Shown: positions 1-6,765 of the stretch, one piece after another
Layout: each line of letters starts with the position of its first letter
How positions within the stretch are numbered: the first letter of the stretch is position 1
Source: JBGPIT01 sp041485125
GTDB taxonomy: Bacteria; Desulfobacterota; Binatia; UTPRO1
Reading direction: 5' to 3'
DNA: 10,377 nucleotides
Assembly: GCA_041485125.1 (NCBI GenBank)
Contig: JBGPIT010000163.1
Coordinates: 1-10,377, forward strand
Translations under genes and position numbers: made by a program
Notes under the pieces: generated by a model
Database searches by the model: none
Told to the model about the DNA's origin: nothing
The model's input: the letters and a program-made list of their open reading frames with translations, nothing else

Positions 1-101
1 AACGTCAGCGATCACGCCTGACCGCAGGATCGTGTTTCCGTGGTCAAGGGCGCGAGCACATCTGCTTGCGAAGTGAGGCGGTTGGCGGCTTCGAGAAGCT
101 T

Positions 102-118
102 TAGGGGTCACTCCCCTA
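102..118. other. Perfect 6-bp inverted repeat over a stop codon
   Basis: TAGGGG (102-107) pairs with CCCCTA (113-118) across a 5-base loop. The TGA stop of the minus-strand flavoprotein gene (108-110) sits in the loop. On the plus strand ATTTG follows the right arm, but neither strand has a clear T run, so it is at best a weak terminator. It could instead be the edge of a small REP-like or insertion-derived repeat that supplied the gene's last codons. Confidence 0.35.
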
Positions 119-806
119 TTTGCACGATACTTGTACGCTCAGGGTCGGCGGCGGTGGCGATCAGCGGGTTCCGCTTCAGCAGCTGCGCGTAGAAGGCGAG
201 ATTGCGCGCCAGGTTTCCCGCCATGTGTCGCGTCGCTTCGTTGGCGAGCCGCTTCGGACGGTCCTGCACGACCGGCTGGCCGACCTCGCCCACCCAGTAC
301 GCGGCGCATTCGGGTGGCAGCGTGAAGCCCATCCAGGTGAGCACCATCATGATGCTGCCCATCGTCGCGAGCGCGCCGTCCTCGCTGCCGGTCACCACGA
401 TTCCCGCGACCTTGTTGTAGAGGGCGCTGCGTCCGTCGGCGCGGTACTCCTCGTCGAGCGCGTCCATCCGCTCGATGAGGCGCTGCATCAAGCTCGACCG
501 ACCTCCCCACCATCCCGGCGTCGCGAAGATGACGATGTCGGCGGCCTTCATCTGGGCGACGAGGTTGGGCCAGTCGTCGTCGTCGCTCTCGCGGAAGCCG
601 AGCCCGACCGGCAGCCGCTGGTCGGCGAGACGGACGATCTCGCCGCTCACGTTGTGACGGCGGAGCCTCGCGAGGACGAGCTCGGCCAGCTCCTCGGTGT
701 TGGAGAGCTCGGGCCCGTGCTTCAACGAGCCGTTGAAGACCAGCGCTTTGAGCGCGGCCCCCGGCGCGGGCATCTCGCAGTCGACACAGGGTTTCGGCTT
801 GTACAT
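108..806 (-). CDS. NADPH-dependent FMN reductase-like flavoprotein
   Basis: This 232-aa protein has a flavodoxin-like fold of the NADPH-dependent FMN reductase/NAD(P)H quinone reductase group, soluble enzymes that pass electrons from NAD(P)H to FMN-bound substrates. A beta strand leads into a phosphate-binding loop (ALVFNGSLKHGPELSNTEE, about residues 21-39). A second FMN-contacting segment, IVIFATPGWWGGRSSLMQRL (about 91-110), matches the P-x-W-x-G-x-x-S pattern before the helix. A third strand is at 133-140, followed by the Gly-rich turn GSEDGALATMGS. An unusual N-terminal CVDC (residues 7-10) precedes the fold and might be a small metal or redox motif. The start is well supported by GGAGGAGG five bases upstream. 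It reads away from the next ORF on the right. Family assignment is confident; the substrate is unknown. Confidence 0.88.
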   Translation of the reverse strand: MYKPKPCVDCEMPAPGAALKALVFNGSLKHGPELSNTEELAELVLARLRRHNVSGEIVRLADQRLPVGLGFRESDDDDWPNLVAQMKAADIVIFATPGWWGGRSSLMQRLIERMDALDEEYRADGRSALYNKVAGIVVTGSEDGALATMGSIMMVLTWMGFTLPPECAAYWVGEVGQPVVQDRPKRLANEATRHMAGNLARNLAFYAQLLKRNPLIATAADPERTSIVQIGE

Positions 807-811
807 GTGGG

Positions 812-819
812 CCTCCTCC
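812..819 (-). promoter_or_regulatory. Ribosome binding site of the FMN reductase-like gene
   Basis: On the minus strand GGAGGAGG lies five bases before the ATG at 806. It is a near-ideal Shine-Dalgarno sequence and fixes that start. Confidence 0.8.
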
Positions 820-831
820 GGCGCCCTTTCG

Positions 832-1221
832 ATGCCGCGGCGACGCGATGGTTACAGGCGCGCGGTGCACGAGGTGATTGACGCCGACGCGACATGGAGC
901 GAGCATCGGCTGGTGGCGCGTCGCTTCGGATGGATTGCCGTCGTGCTCCTGCAATGGGTCCTGATCATGCCGCCCGACGTCGGCGCGCCGTTCGACGCTT
1001 TCGCCTGCGCCGGCTGCGCCGACCCTAGGTACTTGGACGACGCCGCGCCGCTCGTGCTGTGGCGGAAGCTCGGCACCTTCGAGCACGCGGTCGCGTGCCG
1101 CCGGGCCCGCACGCAGAGGATGGTCGCCGCTCGCGACGACCGGGAATGGTCGGGCCTGCAGCTTTCGCGATGCGTCCGGAAGGTCCGTCTCTACCAGGGC
1201 GCGCTGCGACCGGGCGAGTGA
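832..1221 (+). CDS. Hypothetical protein with one membrane segment
   Basis: I do not recognise this 129-aa protein. Codon third positions are mostly G or C, as expected for a real gene in this genome, and the frame reads as a credible protein. A basic N-terminus is followed by a hydrophobic segment (FGWIAVVLLQWVLIM, about 32-46), which suggests a signal anchor or an uncleaved signal. The mature part has cysteines at 59, 62, 89 and 114. The pattern LWRKLGTFEHAVACRRAR (about 76-93), with a later Cys-Val, loosely resembles small exported Cys proteins that I cannot name further. No Shine-Dalgarno sequence precedes the ATG at 832; the GTG at 865 is an alternative start. It lies 65 bases before the lipoprotein gene on the same strand, so the two may be co-transcribed. 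The opposite strand is also open here, so strand choice rests on composition and the membrane segment. Confidence 0.45.
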   Translation: MPRRRDGYRRAVHEVIDADATWSEHRLVARRFGWIAVVLLQWVLIMPPDVGAPFDAFACAGCADPRYLDDAAPLVLWRKLGTFEHAVACRRARTQRMVAARDDREWSGLQLSRCVRKVRLYQGALRPGE

Positions 1222-1286
1222 ACGGCCACTCCGCGGAGGTCTTCCACGACGGGCGTGTCGTCGCGCAGCAGCGTCGTTCAACGTCC

Positions 1287-2278
1287 ATGCGTACTGACGG
1301 CTCGACGCACCTAGTCGTCGCGCTCGTGTTGCTGACGAGTGCATGCAGTGCGGGTTCCGCGACGTCACGTCCGCGGCCGTCGTCCGCGCCGGCCGAACGC
1401 GCGGCGCTCGACGACGGGGGCGCGTCTGCCGCCATGCATTCGGTGAATCGCCCCGATCTGCTGCCGGAGCGGGTCGTGATTCCACTGGTGCGACACCAAG
1501 ACCTGCTCTTCGTCCGGGCCGCGATCGACGGTCATGACGCCGGCGAGTTTCTCCTCGACACCGGTGCCGCGTCGACGGCGATCGACGAGCGTCTCGCCGA
1601 TCAGCTCGGTCTTCCCGAGATCGCCGAGACCTCGGTCGCGGGCATCCACGTGCAATCGACCGTCGGCCTCCGCAAGCTGTCGCGCCTCACCATCGGCGGC
1701 GTCGAGGTCGCGTCGGAGGTGACCGTCGCCTTGCCGCTCGACGACATGAGCACGCACGCCGGCACGCGGGTCGGCGGAATCATCGGCTTCCCGACGCTCG
1801 GTCCGGTGCCGTTCACGATCGACTTCCAGGCCGCGACCCTCACGCTCTACAACCCGGAGCGCTTCGTGCCGCCGAGCGCGAACGCCACGCTCCTGCGCGT
1901 CTACAACAACGCCCCTACCTCACCGCGACGCTCGAGGACGGCAGCGACGCGTGGCTGCTGCTCGATACCGGCGCGACCGTGCCGATCGTTCTCTGGCGGC
2001 CCTTCGTCGAGCGTTATCCCGACGTGCTCACCGTGCCGCGCAAACGCTGGACGCTGACGATCGGCGCCGGCGGCGGCAAACAGGTGATCGAGTCGGAGCT
2101 GCGCTTCCTCCGTCTCTTCGGGCGCGACCTCCGCGGCGTCACAGTCACCGTGCAGGAGCCGCCGGCGACGGCCTGGAAGCACTCGCGTGCGGCGGGCCTG
2201 CTCGGCGTCCAGCTCCTACGCGACCAACGGATCACGATCCACGGCGGCTGGCACCAGGTGTGGGTCGAGGGAGAGTGA
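1287..2278 (+). pseudogene. Duplicated retropepsin-like aspartic protease lipoprotein, frameshifted
   Basis: The N-terminus is a lipoprotein signal: hydrophobic LVVALVLLTSAC with the lipidated Cys at residue 20, which predicts an envelope-anchored protein. Two retropepsin-like halves follow. The first has the catalytic motif LLDTGAAS (Asp91) and ends with GGIIGFPTLG and a TIDF strand. The second, in another frame, has LLLDTGATVPIVLW and ends with GLLGVQLLRDQRITI, the equivalent flap and strand pattern. The frames meet at the C run 1912-1915. One extra C there would join them into a 330-aa protein with Asp-Thr-Gly at 91 and about 227, as in bacterial aspartyl protease-family proteins. As written, translation from 1287 leaves the true frame after residue 209 and ends at 2057. 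A single-base homopolymer loss may be a sequencing error, a real mutation or slippage. The start is chosen for the signal peptide; the frame stays open upstream to 1059 and no clear ribosome site is seen. Confidence 0.8.
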
Positions 2279-2366
2279 GGACGTCGTCCCGCGGCACGCC
2301 GGGCGTGATGTGAGGCGCACCCAGCAGCGTGAAGCGGCAGCAGGTTTGCGGCAAAGAAGGAACGAC

Positions 2367-2376
2367 GGGAATTCCC
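2367..2376. repeat. 10-bp palindrome between convergent genes
   Basis: GGGAATTCCC is a perfect palindrome, followed by a CTGAG/CTCAG pair (2376-2380 and 2391-2395). Both lie in the 119-base gap between the convergent stops of the lipoprotein and the DUF2335 gene. It is too short, and lacks a T run, to call a terminator. Confidence 0.25.
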
Positions 2377-2397
2377 TGAGTCTCGTGCGGCTCAGCC

Positions 2398-2851
2398 CTA
2401 CTGGCCGGACGCTGGTTGGTATGCTTGCGCTTTGCGATCTAGTTCGCGGCGCTGCTCAAGTTTCCCGTACACGAAGATACCGACGAGTGTCGTCAACGTC
2501 GTGAAGAAGACTGTCAGTCCCTCCGTGTGCAGACCGAGACCGATCAGCGCGAGAGCGCCGACGATGCCCACGAGGCTCAGCATGAATCCCAGGGTCTGTC
2601 CGCGGCGATCCTGGCGGACATTGTGATCGACGACTGTACGCTCAAGCTGCTGGCGGTGTGCGGCCTGTCGTTCGGCCCATTGCGACGACGCGCTCCGCGC
2701 ACCCAGGGAAAGCGTCATTGTAGCGGATCAGGTCTTCAGGTTTCGGAAGCGGCCCCGAGAAGACATTGAGCTCACTGCGGAACGATGCTTGGACTTGCTG
2801 GGAGGGCTGGTTGCGCAGCGTAGCAAGCGCACGCCGCTTCGTTTTGCCCAT
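2398..2851 (-). pseudogene. DUF2335 membrane protein, frameshifted
   Basis: Two minus-strand frames together give one 150-aa DUF2335-type protein. Residues 1-58 (2851 to 2678) carry the family's entry motif, FSGPLPKPEDLIRYNDAFPG, then CAERVVAM. Residues 59-150 (2676 to 2398) continue with AERQAAHRQQLERTVV, a charged helix, then two membrane helices (about 86-106 and 110-128) and a basic tail after VYGKLEQRR. Reading AM directly into AERQAAHRQQ needs one base fewer in the C run 2676-2678 on the plus strand; as written, the first frame stops at 2642. DUF2335 proteins are small predicted membrane proteins of unknown function. The ATG follows the stop of the 78-aa gene by seven bases, so translation is probably coupled. 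The break may be a sequencing error or true decay. Confidence 0.78.
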
Positions 2852-2858
2852 CGGGGGT

Positions 2859-3095
2859 CTAGCGGGCGAACAACTTACCCTGTCGCTCGTCCTCTAACTG
2901 ATCTTGGGCTTTGCATTGCGCGAACGCGCTGGCGATGTCTTCCCCTGTGATTCGCCAGTCGGCGTACAGCGCTCTCGCGTCAGCTTCTTCCACTGATCGG
3001 CTCATGTTGTACCGGGAAAACGAGTGGAAGACGGCGAGTAAGCGAGCCCAGCCGAATGAGGCGCGGGGCTGTGCGAACAGGAAGTCTGTCTGCAT
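2859..3095 (-). CDS. Small conserved-looking hypothetical protein (78 aa)
   Basis: I read this gene from the internal ATG at 3095, giving 78 aa that begin MQTDFLFAQPRASFGWARLL. The open frame extends upstream to 3290, but that part is low-quality sequence overlapping the preceding small gene. The pattern (Met-x-Thr-Asp-Phe-Leu-Phe-Ala, a short helix, YNMSRSVEEADARALYADW, then an ITGEDIASAF helix) matches my memory of a short, widespread, uncharacterised protein family seen in accessory DNA. It has no signal peptide and no clear membrane helix, so it is probably cytoplasmic. The C-terminal part is charged. The middle gene of three minus-strand small genes, it ends seven bases before the DUF2335 start. 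No good Shine-Dalgarno sequence is seen. The function is unknown. Confidence 0.6.
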   Translation of the reverse strand: MQTDFLFAQPRASFGWARLLAVFHSFSRYNMSRSVEEADARALYADWRITGEDIASAFAQCKAQDQLEDERQGKLFAR

Positions 3096-3114
3096 AGTGC
3101 CCACGGACAGAAGC

Positions 3115-3134
3115 CTACCGACTACCGTAGGTAG
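3115..3134. repeat. Small inverted and direct repeat in an intra-operon gap
   Basis: CTACC (3122-3126) and GGTAG (3130-3134) flank GTA, and another CTACC lies at 3115-3119. The elements sit in the 88-base gap between the 37-aa and 78-aa genes, 20 bases before the latter's start. They could form a small hairpin or a binding site, or be chance. Confidence 0.2.
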
Positions 3135-3183
3135 CTGCAAGACTTCCTTCGCGCATAGCTTCTTTACATGCACGCTGGCGCTT

Positions 3184-3297
3184 TTAGGCCGCTTCGCGCT
3201 GGTCCAGCTCAGCCTTGCTGACCCGCACCAGGCGCTTCGCTGAGGCGTCGAAACGCTCCAAGGGTGACGCGGGACGTGGGGCGGGGTCATCCTTCAT
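3184..3297 (-). CDS. Very short hypothetical protein (37 aa)
   Basis: The 37-aa product begins MKDDPAPRPASPLERFDA and continues AKRLVRVSKAELDQREAA. The core (LERFDxxxKRLVxVSKxELxxRE) resembles a common family of tiny basic bacterial proteins of unknown role, from memory. In those proteins the helix usually continues past the RE(A/E) with an aromatic residue and a basic tail. Here a TAA follows REAA, and the frame after it reads KRQRACKEAM, so this copy may be truncated by a nonsense change. The frame is open upstream to 3456, but that stretch is hydrophobic and Trp-rich and differs from the conserved part, so I use the ATG at 3297. It is the first gene of the minus-strand trio. No clear ribosome site or promoter is visible. 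Confidence 0.5.
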   Translation of the reverse strand: MKDDPAPRPASPLERFDASAKRLVRVSKAELDQREAA

Positions 3298-3511
3298 CGT
3301 GGGGCTAGTGTAGTCGCCGATCCCCGCTGCCGGCAGTCTGGCCACAATGAATAGAACACTCCACGACCACGCCGGAACCCACGCAAGCTTGATGTACGTG
3401 CCACGCGCGGTCAGGAACGCGTTCCACGCTACGATGGCCACGCGCAGCAGCAGCATCCGCCGATCGGAGCGGAAGTTGTCTCGTTTGCGCGACCGAGCGC
3501 GCGACGTCGGA

Positions 3512-4012
3512 TCAGCGCTCGGCGAGGCGGCCGTCGGCGACCAGGCGCACCAGGTCGAGCGCGGTGATCACGCCGCGCACGTGCCCGCCCTCGGTCACGA
3601 CGACGCGGTGGAGATGACGGCTGGTGAGGATGCGCGCGACCTCGGTGACCGGCGTGTCGGGCGCGACGGTCAGCGTCTCGACCACCATGATCTCCCGCAC
3701 CGTCCGCGGCTCGATGCTGCGCGACACCGTCCGCAGCAGCTCGATGGGATCCGGCGCCTCGGTCGGCGCGAACTCGTCCTGCTCGACGCCTTCGAGGGCC
3801 ATGCCGGCGAGGCTCCGGTCGAGGCTCGCCGCGCGCACGATGTCGGAGCGCGAGACGATGCCGACGAGCCGGCCGTCGTCGACGACCGGCACGCCGCCGA
3901 TCCGGTGCGAGATGAGGAAGTCGCCGAGGTCGACCACCGAGGTGTTGGAGCTGACGCTCAGCACGTCGGGCTCCATGACGTCACGGGCGAGCAAAGCCAT
4001 GGCCGAGCGCAT
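3512..4012 (-). CDS. Two-CBS-domain protein
   Basis: This 166-aa protein is built almost wholly of a CBS pair, a module that binds adenine nucleotides such as AMP, ATP or NAD and senses energy state, often by regulating partners. CBS1 spans about residues 9-64, with DVMEPDVLSVSSNTSV, GVPVVDDGRLVGIVS and RSDIVR. CBS2 spans about 104-160, with TVREIMVVETLTVAPDTPV, HLHRVVVTEGGHVRGVIT and ALDLVR. An acidic linker (about 74-90) joins them. No signal peptide, membrane helix or extra catalytic domain is present, so it is a stand-alone cytoplasmic sensor. The ATG at 4012 is used; a second in-frame ATG at 4000 would remove only four residues, and neither has a strong ribosome site. It is divergent from the alpha/beta hydrolase. 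The partner is unknown. Confidence 0.92.
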   Translation of the reverse strand: MRSAMALLARDVMEPDVLSVSSNTSVVDLGDFLISHRIGGVPVVDDGRLVGIVSRSDIVRAASLDRSLAGMALEGVEQDEFAPTEAPDPIELLRTVSRSIEPRTVREIMVVETLTVAPDTPVTEVARILTSRHLHRVVVTEGGHVRGVITALDLVRLVADGRLAER

Positions 4013-4063
4013 ACCAACCGGACAGCTCTTGCATCAACCGGCCCGGATCGGGATTGTCGACCG
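4013..4063. promoter_or_regulatory. Divergent intergenic region with repeated CAACCGG
   Basis: These 51 bases lie between the divergent starts of the CBS gene and the hydrolase gene and must hold at least part of both promoters. CAACCGG occurs at 4015-4021 and 4035-4041, exactly 20 bases apart, about two helical turns. CCCG-GAT-CGGG (4042-4052) is an adjacent inverted repeat. These could be operator half-sites. No clear -35/-10 pair is visible. Confidence 0.3.
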
Positions 4064-4999
4064 ATGACCGACGGCTCCCGCAACCAGGTAACGGCGGACA
4101 CGCATGCGAGGCTCGACGCGCCCAAGTGGTTCACCGACGCGCTCGCGGCGCCGCGCCAGGACCGCACCGTCGAGGTCGAGGGCTGCCCGATCCACTACAT
4201 TCAATGGGGCGATCCCGCGAAGCCTGGCGTCGTGCTCGTGCACGGCGGAGCCGCGCACGCGGAGTGGTGGAGCTTCACGGCGCCGCTGCTCGCGCGCCAG
4301 TACCACGTCGTCGCGCTCGACATGAGCGGTCACGGCGAGAGCGGCCGGCGCGAGGAGTATCCGCGCGAGCAGTGGGCGCGCGAGGTGATGGCGGTCGCCG
4401 GCGACGCGCGCATCATCGGCGCGCCCGTTCTGGTCGGCCACAGTCTCGGCGGCATGGTGAGCACCGTCGCCGCCGCGCTCTACGGCGACCGTCTGGCCGG
4501 CACCGTCATCGTCGACTCACCCATCCGCGCGCCCGACCCCGAGAGCGAGGAGGGCTCGCGCGGCCGCATGTTCCGCAACCCGAAGACCTACCCCGACATC
4601 GAGACGGCCCTGCAGCATTTCCATCTCATGCCGCCGCAGCCCTGCGAGAATCGCTTCATCATCGACCACGTGGCGCGGAAATCGCTGCGGCAGGTCGAGA
4701 ACGGCTGGACGTGGAAGTTCGATCCGCGCGTCTTCATCCGCTTCTCGCTGAAGCCGCTCAGCGACTACCTCGCCGACACGCGCTGCCGGGTCGGCGTCTT
4801 CCGCGGCGAGCTCAGCTACCTCGTGCCGCCCGAGATCGGCGACTACATGTACCAAGTGCTCGACCGCAACGCGCCGATCGTCGAGATCCCGCAGGCGCAC
4901 CACCACTTGATCCTCGATCAACCGCTCGCGTTCATCGCCGCGCTCCGCACGCTGCTCGCCGACTGGGAGCACAGCGTGCCGCGGAAGCCGCCGGTCTGA
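4064..4999 (+). CDS. Alpha/beta hydrolase
   Basis: This 311-aa protein has the usual length and layout of the alpha/beta hydrolase fold, cytoplasmic and without a signal peptide. Visible elements are a short lead-in; the oxyanion loop HGGAAHAEWW (60-69); ALDMSGHGESG (84-94); the nucleophile elbow GHSLGG (125-130, Ser127); a cap region after VIVDSPIR; and the C-terminal catalytic His in AHHHLILDQP (about His280). The usual Asp after the later strand is not obvious: the equivalent stretch reads FRGELSYLVPPE, where related proteins often have RGExSD. The acid may be Glu249, or Asp151 after an earlier strand. The substrate cannot be told; esterases, epoxide hydrolases and C-C bond hydrolases share this fold. 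The frame is open far upstream, but that part is antisense to the CBS gene, so the ATG at 4064 is used. The ribosome site is weak. Confidence 0.9.
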   Translation: MTDGSRNQVTADTHARLDAPKWFTDALAAPRQDRTVEVEGCPIHYIQWGDPAKPGVVLVHGGAAHAEWWSFTAPLLARQYHVVALDMSGHGESGRREEYPREQWAREVMAVAGDARIIGAPVLVGHSLGGMVSTVAAALYGDRLAGTVIVDSPIRAPDPESEEGSRGRMFRNPKTYPDIETALQHFHLMPPQPCENRFIIDHVARKSLRQVENGWTWKFDPRVFIRFSLKPLSDYLADTRCRVGVFRGELSYLVPPEIGDYMYQVLDRNAPIVEIPQAHHHLILDQPLAFIAALRTLLADWEHSVPRKPPV

Positions 5000-5203
5000 C
5001 GTCGCGCGCCTCGGGTACACCGCTTCGGATCACCCGGTTCTATTTCACTAGCGCGGCCTCGCCCGACGCTGTGCGTCTGCAAGAATTTCGTTGACCCTCT
5101 CCTCGCGACTGCAGTAAGCGTCCGCAGCTGACGCGGCGGGCCTTCGCCGTGCCGAGCAGTGCCGTGATGACAGCAGCCGGGCGCCGTGCCGCGCTCGCGG
5201 TCC

Positions 5204-5209
5204 GAGGAG
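5204..5209 (+). promoter_or_regulatory. Ribosome binding site of the MopE-like gene
   Basis: GAGGAG lies six bases before the ATG at 5216 and selects that start over the upstream in-frame start at 5186. The signal peptide begins exactly at 5216, which agrees. Confidence 0.8.
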
Positions 5210-5215
5210 ATCCCC

Positions 5216-6187
<972 letters not shown>

Positions 6188-6191
6188 GCCC

Positions 6192-6231
6192 GGGGGGCAA
6201 GTGGGAGCATCGTGCCGCCCGCTTGCCCCTC
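6192..6231. terminator. Strong hairpin between convergent genes
   Basis: GGGGCAAGTGGG (6194-6205) pairs with CCCGCTTGCCCC (6218-6229), 12 pairs with one T-G wobble, across a 12-base loop. One more wobble and one G-C pair extend the base to 6192 and 6231. It lies five bases after the MopE-like stop and 16 before the stop of the convergent Pvc16-like gene, so it could end transcripts from both sides. No T run follows on either strand, so it may act as an RNA 3'-end stabiliser or with Rho rather than as a classic intrinsic terminator. Confidence 0.55.
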
Positions 6232-6246
6232 CCACATCGATGCCGG

Positions 6247-6765
6247 CTAGGCCGGCGCGAGGCCGATCACCCGCGCCCGGTACGTGAGCGACAGGCGGTA
6301 CGGAATCTCGATCGCGGCCCAGATTCCCAGCTGATCCTGCGGCGGGAGCGCATCGAGCGCGAGCTGAATCCGGTCGTCGACGTCCCAGGACGATCCGGAA
6401 AGTTGCGCGCCGCGGAGCTGTGGGTGCTCGTAGAGGATCTGGAGGATTCTTCCGACGATCGCGAGCTCGTCTCTCGTGTCGTTCGCCCACGGCGTGACGA
6501 GGACCCCGAGGTCGAGCGTGAGGAGCGGTCGGGTGATTCGGCCGTCGGGCAGCATCCGCCGCGGGGCGCTCTGCGACTCACTATCGACGGAGATTCGGTA
6601 CAAAAAGATCGTGATCGTCGGACGCGCCGGCTTGATCAGTTTTTTGAAGTCGTCGGGTGTCGCGACGAAAATGTCCGCCGCGGCGACGACGGTCGTCGGT
6701 ATTCCCGCCTTCAAGAGATCGACCAGCGTGTCTCCGGCATCACGAATGACGTCTGCGGTCGCCAT
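6247..6765 (-). CDS. DUF4255/Pvc16-like protein
   Basis: This 172-aa protein matches the DUF4255 (Pvc16 N-terminal) pattern. It has an N-terminal helix (VIRDAGDTLVDLLKAGI, about 6-22) and PTITIFLYRISVDSESQSAPR (about 49-69), the strand then N-terminal-extension region typical of the family. It continues with RITRPLLTLDLGVLVTPWA (about 76-94) and an ELAIVGRILQILYEHPQL helix (about 100-117). In contractile injection systems such as Photorhabdus PVC and the antifeeding prophage, Pvc16/Afp16 caps and terminates the tail tube or sheath. No other tail gene is in the window. A TTG at 6771 is also open, but AAGGAG nine bases before the ATG at 6765 decides the start. The gene begins inside the last 26 bases of batDE, so its translation is probably coupled. 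Family call is fairly confident; function in this context is unknown. Confidence 0.8.
   Translation of the reverse strand: MATADVIRDAGDTLVDLLKAGIPTTVVAAADIFVATPDDFKKLIKPARPTITIFLYRISVDSESQSAPRRMLPDGRITRPLLTLDLGVLVTPWANDTRDELAIVGRILQILYEHPQLRGAQLSGSSWDVDDRIQLALDALPPQDQLGIWAAIEIPYRLSLTYRARVIGLAPA

Noticed and set aside
1..101. Possible tail of a plus-strand gene ending at 104
   Set aside because: About 33 open codons at the window edge with no recognisable motif; too little to call.
139..1485. A 448-codon minus-strand open frame
   Set aside because: Arg/Ala-rich sequence that crosses the FMN reductase-like gene out of frame and the lipoprotein gene antisense; a composition artefact.
3298..3456. 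Hydrophobic N-terminal extension of the 37-aa gene
   Set aside because: Trp-rich and unlike the conserved part, with no ribosome site at 3456. I could not exclude a small membrane peptide but cannot support one.
3347..4063. N-terminal extension of the hydrolase frame by 239 codons
   Set aside because: It runs antisense to the CBS gene, has no recognisable domain, and the hydrolase is full length from 4064.
4054..5094. A 346-codon plus-strand frame over the hydrolase
   Set aside because: Out of frame with the GHSLGG-containing protein and Arg-rich throughout.
5000..5215. Search for a promoter, RNA gene or small ORF before the MopE-like gene
   Set aside because: No convincing -35/-10 pair, tRNA-like fold or ORF seen; only the ribosome site at 5204-5209 is supported.
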